From: Sebastes aleutianus
Taxonomy: Eukaryota; Chordata; Actinopteri; Perciformes; Sebastidae
DNA: 64,000 bases
Assembly (NCBI GenBank): GCA_916700875.1
Contig: CAKAKS010000032.1
Coordinates: 22,001,629-22,065,628 of the forward strand
Direction: 5' to 3'
This document shows positions 25,901 to 38,500 of the stretch, one piece after another. The notes under the pieces are model-generated. The model did no database searches. It saw nothing but the letters and a program-made list of their open reading frames with translations, and was not told where the DNA came from. Numbering within the stretch: the stretch's first letter is position 1; the number at the start of each line of letters is the position of its first letter. Position numbers and translations under genes: made by a program.

Positions 25901-28900
25901 CTAGATAGAGCCATTTGCGTTTTTGCGTCGGACACCATAGTTTTCCTGCATGCTTGTCAAACGGGAGAAGTTTCACTTGGTTGCAAAAATGACCTGCAAC
26001 CTCGCCACAAGATGCCACCAAAACCCACACACTGCACCTTTAACATGTGAAAAAAAGACAATCGAGTCAAAGCGGATCTCAGAGAAGCAGTATGCTCACC
26101 TGTATCCGTTGTGTGCTGGCCCCAGGCTGCCCTTATAGAGAGTGGAGGGAGGGGAGTTGAGTCGGTTCTGTCGCTCTAGTTGTCTCTGTTCCTTTATCTT
26201 TTTGGGCTGTGGCTTACTGTACGTCTCCTCTCTGCCTATGTAGTTAGACATCCCGTAAACTGGGATGATTTCTGAAAGAGGAGATGAAAGAAAAGAATAC
26301 AAATCTGCACAATTTATATTTTTAAATTGCATTAATAAATGAATTTTTAATTCCACATAAACCCCCTTGATTTTTTCTGGCAGTAGCATAAAGTCCAGTC
26401 GGCAGCATGTCAGTACCTGGGTCGTACATGGGGGGAAGGTGGTGCTGGTAGTACTGGTGGGGCAGCTCCCCGGGGCTGACAGGGGGGTAGAAAGAGTGAG
26501 AGTTGGGGATGAAGTGAGGGTGAGGCAGGTAGGGGGGAAGGTGGTGTGTGGGGGAGAGGGCCGGAGAGTAGGAGGGAGGGTAGCACTCTGGAGACTGGGG
26601 GGTCACCACCACCCGGCGGACCCCTGTGGTGTCTTCCAGCACCTGCGGGAGACACAGAAGAAGGGGAAAGGGAGGTGAGTGTGGGAGGAATAAAAAATGT
26701 GTTTCAGGAAGTCACAGTTCAGTTGGAAATTTTGCACACAGCTCCAAAATGGCTTCTGTGCCCATAAATCACATGAGGTCAGTAAACTGCACACAGTGTG
26801 TGATCGCTTTATATGTTGATGTTGAGTGGGGGGTTGCATGGATAGCGCTTACTCAAAGTGGTTCAAGAATCAGTTTGTATCTTATTATTTAGTTTCAATT
26901 TGACATTTGGTATGACATCAAAATGTCATTTGAGTCAAGGGGATAATGTACAGATTATCAATTAGTTTCTACATATGATTTATGCTGATATCACAGCTTT
27001 TTATTTATATTACATACGGCTTAAAGGAATAGTTCAACACTTTGGGAAATACACTTATTGACTTAGATCAGTGTTTCCCAACCTTTTTCTTTTAGGGAAT
27101 TGAGTAAGCTGACGACCCCTGACTAAGTGATATATTTTATGGATATTTCATATTATATTCGATGCATAACAATACTAGTACAGAACAACAGATGAACTGT
27201 ACAATTAACCCAAAAAGTGAACGCAATAACTGCAGGAAGTTTGTGTAAAACGAGTGATTTGGATGGATTTTGCATCAGAGATGAGTTTTCGTGTTATTTT
27301 GAGGAACTTTAATACAGTTCTTTAAAATTCTAATATTCTTTATATCTATTTTTAAAGCTATTTATAGAGCTGCAACGATTAATTGATTCGTTGTCAACTA
27401 TTGAATTAATCGCCAACTATTTTGATAATCGATTCATCGGTTTGAGGAATATTTTTAAGAGAAAAAAAAAGCAGAATTTCTCTGATTCCAGCTTCTTAAA
27501 TGTGAATATTTTCTGGTTTCTTTACTCCTCTGTGACAGTAAACTGAATATCTTTGAGTTGTGGACAAAACGAGGCATTTAACGACGTCATCTTGGGCTTT
27601 GGGATAAACTAATCAACATTTTTCACAATATCCTGACATTTTATAGACCAAACAACTACTTCATTAATCGAGAAATTAAATCGACAATGAAAATAATCGT
27701 TATTTTGCAGCCATAGATTTGAAGTTCTGGTGCACCTGCTCTTACAAAATGATGCTGTCAATCATTTGTGTAAGAGCAGGTGCTCTGTGGATGTCTAATA
27801 AAGGAAATGAATCGCATAATTTATTGAACAAGCGGGGCATTGTGCTAACAGGATGCTTTGGCCCGTTAAGTGGTGAAAACAAGTGTCGCAATGTTGTCAT
27901 CAGATGGTCTGCAGATTTCAATAACAGCAAGTTTCAATGAACTGCCTCAAATTAACATAGATGCCATACATGTGTTCACTTTCACATTCACGGACACCCA
28001 CACACACGCATTCCAACTATTCAGACACTTTCACAGGCCTGCATTCCTAGCAGGGAGCAAACACACACTCCCTGCAGAGAGGGGGAAGTCATCTGCTGGT
28101 CCCCAACAACAACAACAACAACAACAACACACATACACTGAATAAAACTACCCCAAACCCCCCCTCACACACACACTCTGAGAGGCAACAGACTCAGTGC
28201 CAGTAAACAACAGACAGAGAGAAAGAAGAGAGAGTATTAAAGGGGGTCAGAAGGGGAGGAAGCGGGTTACAGAACTAATCCGAGTGAGAAAACTTGAGAG
28301 AGGGGGAGAAGAAGAGGAGCAGGAGGAGGAGGAGGAAGAGGAGGCCCCGCTTCCCCTCCAACGCTGAAGAGGAGAAAAACAAGAGTGTTTACAGGAAAAC
28401 AAGGGCAAAGTCCCTGCATGAGGACATGTGGATCCGACCTACAAACCCACGCAACATTTACTGGCAGGGAGACACTCACACATTCCAAATAATACAAACT
28501 GGAAGGGACATACAAATACGCATGCACGTGTACCCACACACACACACACCCACCATCACAATGCAGAGCCATTAGCACAAACCACCAAGGACACACACAC
28601 ACACACGTGCAAAATCCATCTGTCAATGCACTACTTTCCACCACCGCAGTGCTGTTTCTCCATCCATCCCTTCTTCCACCCCTCACTCCACAATAACCCA
28701 CCCACCCAGTGCCTGTCTCCACTATCAGCCTTGTTTACGTAAGAGTGACAGTGTTTCCCGCTCACAGTTGGCCCAGGCCCTGCTGACACACACACACACA
28801 CACACCCACACACATGCAAACACACACCCACGGTGAGCCAATGACCTGACTTCCATTGGACATAGGAACACAATCCCCACCACATGCACACCACAGATGT

Positions 28901-29105
28901 ATCTGCAACACTATACTTGTGAGGACAGACTATTGATTCAATAACCTTTGACCCCTCCACACTACTGACACAGCAAACTCAACCTTTACCTAATTCGTAA
29001 TGTCAAACTTGGATGTCAAAAGTCCAGAGATAAAATTCTCACTTTCAAAGATTTTTCCTCATCTTTCTGTTCTTGTGAGGACATCTGATAGAGTACACAC
29101 TCTTG

Positions 29106-29142
<37 letters not shown>

Positions 29143-31884
29143 TCCCACCCAAGAGAGAGTCAGAAAAACAAGTGCCCCCTAACACCCAAAATTCAGCACA
29201 TTCCTTCTCGGTACTCGGTACTCGGTACTACACATGAGGCTGCCTTAGTTACTACTCTTTCAGCCAGGATAGGTGTAATGCTTGGTGCATGCTTTCTGTG
29301 TGGTTTGATGTGCACATGCTCTCCACAAATAGTCTGACTTCCATCATATTAATGAGGACCACTTCATCCACTTCTGATAGTAGTCTGACAAAATAAACAC
29401 AAGTGAAAAATGTGTGGTCTTTCAGGCGGTCCTGCTCAAATCTCTTATGTTGCATAACCATATTTGTAATGCAACTATTTTTATACGCCAGGAGATTATG
29501 TATTCGTTGTTGTGTGTGCATCTCTGTGTCTGTCAGGTCTGTCCATGGCTAATCTCGCATACTGCTGGACTCATCAAACTTATATTTTTTGTGCTCATTT
29601 ATGACTGTATGCTCAAGGATCTGTCACGATTTCGGTGATTCACACTTTTTGAAAACATATTTTATTGACTGTTATATACCGTTATTGACTGCTGACACCT
29701 CATTACTCTTAACCAGCCGGCAGGGGCCGCAAGTGATCAACAACTACAGCAAACAGAGCTAAAAACACAGCCGGAAGGACAGTTTTTGTTCAGAGGAAGC
29801 GTTAAACAGTCAACATGAAGCATGAACTGCAGTTTAGCTGCACAGAGCCAGTGCAGACATCTGCGTAGATTAAAAATAGAGTGTGTATGTTGCATGAAAC
29901 GTGCAGGTCAAACGCCCCAGAAGCTCACCTAATGGAGTGAGCGCCCCATGTACCAAGGCCAGCCCATGCCCACTTTCTCTCCCTTTCATAACTATCACTG
30001 TTAAATAAAGGCAAAAAGCCCAAAAATGTGTCTGATAGGCTTGCAGTGTAGATGGGGGGATTGGTTTGTACTCAGTCAAACATAACAGTAGTGGTCGCTG
30101 CAGACACACTTGGTGGAGATCTGCACTCTACTGACTACACTTTTCTATTTAGCTTTAAATATATAATTTTAATTTAATTTTCCTTACTTCATTTCAGGAC
30201 GTTTCCAGAAAAAAAAGCGTCAGTACGTTGCCACAAACCAAAAGGCTGTTCAACTGGCACCAGTAAACTGACACCTTATGAAATAAATACTGAATAAATT
30301 TGCCTCGGAAAGATGTTTAATTAAGGTTTTTATACGTATTATTTACTTGTTACTAATAAAAATAGTCTTTTAAGAGTCAATAATATTAGATTGCAATATT
30401 AGATTGGCTTACAAAGCCTTATTTTCCAGAAGTATAAATGACTAGTTAATTAAATGCAGTTACACGTGTTGGTCTCCAACTGACTGAAACGCTCCAACAA
30501 AACACAAACACATGATGAACATAAAAATCATGTCTGAAAGGAAAAAACACAAACAAACACAAACTAACCTGTGAGATGTATCCTGGGGGGACGTGGATGG
30601 GGGGGATTGACCCATTTGGGGACATCATCGGAACCTCGGCTGGACCTGCGAGGGAGGAGAGGAATTATTTATTTAACCAGGCAGCTAAAGTAAATTCTCA
30701 TTTACATTCGTCAATCAACACATGCAGAGACACAAACACAGCCACACACACACTGAGGGGCTGGCGAGTGTGACACAGATGTGCAACACCTTTATTGTAA
30801 AGCGCCCCTTATTTCAGTGAATAAACCTCTACCAAATGTAAATCTAAGGCGGTCTTTTCCTCTTATTTCTGGCAAACACTTAAAGCTCTTGGAGATGATG
30901 ACGTCTGTAGCATCGTGATGGATGGATGTACAACATATGAGGGCATGCTGAAAAAGAAAACCTGAAGGAGAAGCAAGAGAATCTAATAGAATTAGCAGAT
31001 TGAAAATGATGTTGACTTTTCCACAATCCATATCTCCACCCCCCAAAAAAACTCTCTCCATGTCTCTCTTCCTCCGTCTCTCTCTGATGGAGGTCTGCGG
31101 CTGCCGGCTGGTAAAGTCATTGGGACCCCGTTGGGACAGCTGGAGGCAGACCTGGCCTCAGAATAAATCATACTGCACACACACACACACACACACTCAG
31201 AGGCCATTTCTACCTACGAACACAAGTATGATACGAATAGTTGCTGTCAAATGTCAGTTGAATATTCCAAAACCGGATTTCCTCTAAAGGGTCATTACAT
31301 ATTTTCTCACTTACCTATGGTCGGTATGTGAGAAAATAAGCTTTTTTTCTTTTGTAATTTAGATGAACTGACCCTTTAGCTCCTGTTTTCATCCCTCCCC
31401 TTGCTTTTCTCTCATTTCCTCTCCCCCTTTCACCCAGTCTCCTTCCTTCAATAACTTCTCTCTCCGTCCATTCTTGTGTCTCACTTATTTTCTTCCCTCC
31501 ATCCTTCTCTGGACCTTCACTCTTCTGCTCTTACTCACTTTTCTCTCCTTCTTTTTCCCTCTCTTCCTCCATCCCTTCATCCCCAATTTCAGGAATTCCT
31601 CCTGTGTGATTCTCCCTCTTTCCCCCCCTTCACCTATTACTCACATCCTTCACTCCCTCCTTTCATTTTCAAATATTACTCACTTCATCCTTACTTATTT
31701 CCCCTAAGTCATCCTCTCCCCCCTTTTTCTCCCCTCTCTCCCTAAATCATCCCCTCTGTCCGTTCCATCCCTCCATCACCTCCCTGACCTCTCACCAGCC
31801 AAACAAACAGGTACAGTAAACACACGCACACACATATATACCCACGCACACACAAACACAACCTGAGCAAAGTCTGCAGTGTGG

Positions 31885-31948
<64 letters not shown>

Positions 31949-32131
31949 AGTGAGTAGGTCACAGGTACGAAGAGACAGACCTCTCTCAGTCCTGTCTGCT
32001 CCCCTACCATGGAGACTATGAAAGTCCTCATTGAGTAGAAGGTCATAGTATGGGGAACACACACACACACACATACACAGAGCTCCTCTAAACCGCTTTC
32101 CATCACTGCTCAGGACACACTTTCCCTCTCG

Positions 32132-32168
<37 letters not shown>

Positions 32169-32450
32169 TCCCAAATACACACTCTCTCCATGTGTCTCAG
32201 CCGCCCTCGCTCAGACACACACACACACACACACTCTTGACAAACAGACGTGTGTTTGGACAGTCTCTGCTGCCTCTGTGCTCTTCACTCAGCAAACAGC
32301 AGCATTCCTCAGCTCACACACACACACGCTCACACACACATACACACACACTGAACATTCCCATCCCTGGCCCCCAGGACTGGACCCAACAGGCCCAACT
32401 ACCCCCCCAACCCCTCCCCAAAATACAAGACACTCTTTGTCCTGCTACCC

Positions 32451-32483
<33 letters not shown>

Positions 32484-35114
32484 AGTGCTGTAAGTCATAT
32501 AGTATTAGACTGTTTGCCATTTAGAAAAGCTCAGGATAATCAAGCAGATGAACGTGTGTGTACTCAAGTGGTTGTTATTGTGTGTGTGCGCACATAAAAA
32601 AAGTGAGTGTGATCCACATTGTGGTAACGTCACGCTCTGGTCTTGCCTCCAGCTTTGGCCTTTAAGCACCACAAACAGAGTCATGACTTCCTCTGCCTAA
32701 TCCTGCAGGAATCCCAGACAACACAGCTAACACACTCCAATCCCCCCCCTTCCCTCCCTCATCCCTCCCCTTTCACATCTCCCATCTGTTGCTTCTTCCG
32801 CTTCCGACTACCGGAGAGGTCAGGTCAGGGATCAGTTATGAGGTCATATCCTGCATGTGGGATGATATCACAGTATTACCTGAGCAACTGAAGGGCATAA
32901 GCATGTGTAATCTGGTCCTTTGAGAGGCATTAAGGGGGTATCCGGCTCAATGAGGAGTCACTCATTTCCATTTTACTCCTTTGGAGTGGAAAAAAGTCTT
33001 TTACACACACCAGGGTTGTGATGAATAAAAAACACAAAAATGCGAAATACTCGCCTGCAAACATCATATGTCTAGGGCTTTTATTGTGAAAGGTTAAAAC
33101 AGAAGGGGTGGATCTGGTCTGCGCTGCCTTTGTCAAGGTTGATAATAAGGTTTGCTGCCTGGTTCGGACTACGGAGCCTCCGTGTTGTTGTTTCAAACAT
33201 ATAGGAGCAACTCAAGATGAAGTGACCACGAACCACGTGTTTAAGTGCAAAACTTAAAACACAATACATATTATAAAAAACACGTACCACATCTATGACT
33301 TAACATTCCTGCTGTGATGGTCACTGAAATAAATGCGAGGTCTGTGGTCAGATGCGCATTCATTTGGGGGTCAGTGACATGTGTACATATTTGTTTGAGA
33401 GCTGCTGTCTAAAGTAACCGAGAGGACCACAGGAATGATGACAGAGTACCGTAACAAAGATAGACACAACAACAACAACACTGACACACAGGGGGGGACG
33501 GACGGCCAGGTGTTGAATGGGAAAACACTGTTGTCGTGAGAAGAGCAACAAGTTACAGAACAAATTCCAATGATGTGGTTACTAGAATTACCGCTTTGTA
33601 GTTGTATGCCACCGCCAACCAGTCAATCTGCAGTTAACAGTACATCCATGTCTGTCCAAAATGTCATCATTTTATCATATTAGACGTGTGTGAAATTGTC
33701 ATAATTAGCGTCTTGAGTTATGGCCAGAAAAATGTGTTATGTGAGGTTACAGTGACCTTTGACCAACAACATCTAGTCAGTTCATCCTTGAGTCCAAGTG
33801 GATGTCTGTGCCAAATGTGATGAGATTTCCTCCAGGTGTTCCTACATATCGCGTTCATGAGATTGGGACGGACAACCTGAGAATATTATGCCTCTAGACG
33901 CATAAAAAGTGCAAAATACATAATCTAATTTAGATAAAAGTGGAAATGTAGGGCAACAAATAACTCAAGCTGATTGTCAAAGGAAAAAACAACAACCACA
34001 TCTTCATGCTAATCTAGCACACACACAAGTCTCACCTCAGAAAGATGGTCGCCAACGATTTACACAAGAAATATACACACATGTCCATGGTAAACATCCT
34101 GTTTCATATTTTACCACACACACACACTCACAATCTGAGGCAGACAATCTCATACTCAACTCTTCTATACCGACTCACTCTCAAAAAGAAAGAAAAAAGA
34201 AAGGAAGACAAACTTGTGATTTTGTCTGGCTGCCCGTACCGTACATACAAACACAGATAAAGGAGATGATGCAACATTTCATCAGATGTTTCCCATGATC
34301 CAGCTGTCAAATACAGCTGCGCCTGGGGCCCCAAAGCACAACACACACACACACTCCAAACACAGAAAGAGTCCTGGTCTGACACACACACGCCCAATTA
34401 CTAACATCCGCAATAATGCACTAACTTATGAACACTACATAAACACACACTCATCTATCGATCGACAGCACCAAAGCTGAGCTTGAATATTGAAGGCCGA
34501 CTGTGTGTGTGTCGGTTTGCGTTCTGTCCGTCGAACTGAAGCAGCGTTGAGCTTTTTAGAAAGAAGCAAAACACTTTCTTTCTCTCTCTGCCTTCATTTC
34601 AGCGCCGCACATGTGGCCACCACATTGAAAGGAAACGCAGACCCTCTTGGGAAGGCGTGTGTGTGTGTGTGTGTGTGTGTGGTGTTGGTATCAGACCAAA
34701 GGAGCCTGTTTGTGAGCTGACCTACATACAAAACAACTGGACTCAGATGGGTTTCCCAAAAAACGCTCAGACAAAAAAAAAAAAATTGAGTTACTAAATA
34801 GCCAGACTTAAAAAAAAAATGTTCACTTTATTTTTAAAGTACAACACACACACACACACAGAGACACACACACTCATTGTAGACCCTATTGGAGCCCCAC
34901 GGAGGCAGCTGTCCAATCTAGATGGGTATTTGTATTCCTGTATGTGTGTGTTGTGTGTGCATCTGTGCATGTGTGTGTGTGTGTGCGTGTGTCTGGGTCA
35001 GTTGTGACGTGGCGTTGCCTGGAAGTTATGTAAGCATCAGCAGGGTAATGTTATCTGTCCTCAGAGCTCCAAGAGCAAGACACTCCCACGACAGCTTCCT
35101 CTACTGCCCGGCCA

Positions 35115-35152
<38 letters not shown>

Positions 35153-35454
35153 GCACACACACTCACACACACTACCACATACACACTGTATAGAGCATGG
35201 CCTATTGTCATATGTCGTAAAAATGATACAAATCCCCTTCGATCTTTTTGTCAACTGATACGGCTCCTAGAAACTCTGGGAGAGAAAACTAGACGGAGGA
35301 AGGTAAAGAGAGAGCATGATGGGACACATAGTGAAAAAGAAAGAAAAAAAGAGTTATAGAGGGGGGAAGAGAGGGCTCGCTGTTGCAGGAAATGTGGGAG
35401 ACAACTTTAAAATAGCACAGTGTACTGTATATACACACATCCCGGATTGGCGCT

Positions 35455-35506
<52 letters not shown>

Positions 35507-38500
35507 GAGAGCCCTTGGGTCCATCTCCGGTGAGTCAAGTCCGGCGGACATCTTTGCCGGGGGCAGGGTGAAGCTCAGTGATGGAGGAGGAAGTCAGGAC
35601 ATCCTGCGCTGCCCTGCCCTCGGTAACGACACCAACACTCAACACATGCACAAACACACAAATACATTCACACACAGCTGATGGCTCTGGATATGCATGT
35701 AACTAACATCTATACACGTGTGCATAGAGAAACACACTTCTGATCCTGACTGTCTGTAATTTGAGCGGGCTGCTGATTTGCTGTGGAATGTAAATCATAA
35801 GCTGGAAAGTTGCTACGTTTGAACACTGGGTCTTACTGTAGGTACATAGTGTGTGTGTGCGTGTAGGTGTGTGTAAGCACATTCCTCAGGACAAGTGAGC
35901 CCCTCGACTTATAGCCTCCGAGCTCAAAGTTACATAAGGAGAACAAGCATTCTCAGTTGTGCCAGCTGATGAATCTATCGATGCCATGACGACTTCATCA
36001 ACATCTGACATCAGCACATTAAGAGAGAGAAGAAGAAACAATCGCTACGAGGCTTGTAAAACCACGGCTCTATTTTACTAGCCCTCTGACTCGGCCTCAT
36101 ATTTCACATTAAGCGTGCTCTCCTTCTAAAAACTAATGTATTAAGCTTTTTGCAACAACAGTGGAGAAAACTTTCCACCCCCCGCAAAATAAACCCGTCC
36201 AAGCCAAATGCTGCATTGCATGGGGTCTGATGGTGGAGAGGTTTGTGCCAGACTTGTGCACGAAAGCCTTCAGTTCCATCTCTGGTTGTTTGCCCGGAGG
36301 AAGTAAATGTGGTTGTGATCCTCGTCCCTGGTTGGCGAGAGATTAGATTACATTGTAACCTTCGGCTTCTTCAAAATCTCTACCGTCTCTAGAGATAAAA
36401 TTACCATGGAAGTTATCTGTCCAACTTATAATCATGTTTTTTAATGGGTTGTTTGCATGATCCTATTTAATTCAAAAAACCCTAACAGCTAGAGCATTCA
36501 TTCTTTTTGCAGTGGAAAGCTAATGCTTCTGTCTTTCACGTCATCACAGTGTACACTTGTGATGACATCATTACGTTACTTGGCGTGGCGTGACATGCGG
36601 ATCAAAACGCCTTTGCACTGCTCATAAAAATGACCATATCTCAAAAACTAAAGAGTGAGAGAGGAGTGTTGAGAAATATTTTGTTCATGTTTCTACATTT
36701 AGAAATCTTTTGGATCAATGTTTTGTGTGTTTATTTCGTAACATTTTATAAAAAAAAATGTCAAATTTTTGTTTTATTTATGACACAATTTCAATATTTT
36801 TTATCAATTATGGTTTATTTACTTACATAACCTGTTAGCTTAGGTTGTGCAGATTTTAGGGATATGAAGCATTTGAAGATACTCTGAGAAATTCCATCAA
36901 AATAAGCAAATGTAGGCACTAGCGGACTATTTCTATTGCAGAGTTCAAAGGGTTAAGATGTATTTCTTATGTGATTATATGTACAAATAAATAAATGGTA
37001 AATACAAAATTAAATATACTTCAGATTTATCATTCAACATAAATACTGTTTTGACATACAGGCAATAAAACTGCCATTTTGTCAGATAAAGAGTAATGTA
37101 GTTTCCAGTAATAATATATTATTTCTGTGCTATCAATCACTACAAAACAACAGGTGTCATTTTTATGTCGGACATGTCATTTTGGAATAAACACTTCATA
37201 AATCAAAATAGGTTTTTGAAAAATTTGAACCACTTGTGTTGTGCTTCTTCTATTCCAAGTCACAAATGTTTTCCTCTAATATGAAGCTGCCAGTCTCTCC
37301 GGGTCTGCGCCAGCCTCCAGGAGTTCCTTGAGGAATCTTTTGAGGCATCTTTTACACATTATTTATTACTTTTAGTTTATTTATGTAACCTTTATCTATC
37401 CATGTTAGTCCCAATGAGCTACAGTATTGTTATTTTTTTTTTCTTTTACAAGGCAGAACTGGCCAAGACAGCAGCAGCACTTAAAGTGTGTAACACTCAA
37501 TAGCCCCGGAGCATTGGAAAACATGTGCAAGTTATTATAAATCTAACAATCCTCTTCTTTTTTTTAATTTTTGAGAAAGATATAATTCCAAATGGAGATC
37601 TTTTTCCCCAAAATGTGACTCATTTTATGAGAAAAAAACGTAACACATTAGGATCATCATTACTAAAGACACACAACAGCCAGGTTATAAAACTATTGAG
37701 GAATTCTTCAACCAAGATCCTAAGTGACGACTAAGAGATTTTTCTTTTGGATCATTTCTTTCTAACATTTTTTCCCCTCAATGACCACGTCCCCTGAATT
37801 TTGGATCTCCTTTAGGAAAAAAAACACTTTACAACTTATTTCCAAGGGTTGGATTTCTAAGAATACGATAAGAACATCTTATCCTGTCCTGATCGCTGTG
37901 TGAACAGTACTTAAGCATACAAGATCTGTTTAGTGTTGAGCTTGTAGCCTGGGTGCCAGCCCATAATACCTCCACCCAGCCCACATCTCTCTCTGGTTCT
38001 CCCCCACCCAGAGGAGGGGTGCTGCTGTCGGCCGACCTACTTCTGCTGCTGAGTCTGCTCCAGAGGAGAGCAACGTAACGTCTGGAGGGACACTGAGCCC
38101 AGCCGTGCTTTGTTCTCAACATGCACAAACACACACATACCTTCACAATGACACTATACACCAAGACAAACAAATTTAAAAACTGCAGACAAGTGCATAA
38201 ATGTTTAAAATGTCGCGCTGACATGGACACACAGTTGACTTGTGGAACACACTGACATTTACACTGACAGAAATCACGGTCACCTCGGCACAAACAACCA
38301 GATGAGACACACACCGGCTGTAATACTTCTGCAAATCCAGACATAACTCTGAACACACACACACACTAGCTAGATCTTTTCCAGTATTATCACATGGGGC
38401 TATTCTCGGGCTCGCAGATATAATTGTTTTGGGATTGGTAACCATGCAACACACACACTGCACGGACTGAGCGACATACTCCACTTATCGCCTTTGCCGT

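Larger units (their letters stand above)
25421..26099. other. fndc3b intron 5-6, mostly one nested DNA element
   Basis: 679 bp, of which 25510-26041 (about 532 bp) is transposon sequence. Only about 90 bp on the left and 58 bp on the right are unique. Confidence 0.8.
26643..30568. other. fndc3b intron 3-4
   Basis: 3926 bp. It holds an hAT-like MITE (27366-27716), a CAA tract (28104-28129), CA tracts (28530-28560, 28780-28830, 29120-29142), a small CTCGGTA tandem (about 29208-29228) and a SINE (29919-30027). A short AGTGTTTCCCAACCTTTTTC piece at 27070-27090 resembles the end of the element at 53065. Nothing is seen in 26700-27050. Confidence 0.85.

Noticed and set aside
28294..28722. 151-codon frame on the minus strand
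   Set aside because: Mostly translated CA repeats and purine tract; no recognisable domain.
35515..35635. GC-rich stretch resembling an exon
   Set aside because: No frame matches a known FNDC3B segment, and the reading frame already joins exons 2 and 3 without it.
37829..38362. 177-codon open frame on the minus strand
   Set aside because: Cys/Val-rich low-complexity part from CA/GT sequence joined to an unrelated stretch; no family similarity seen and no supporting splice or codon pattern.
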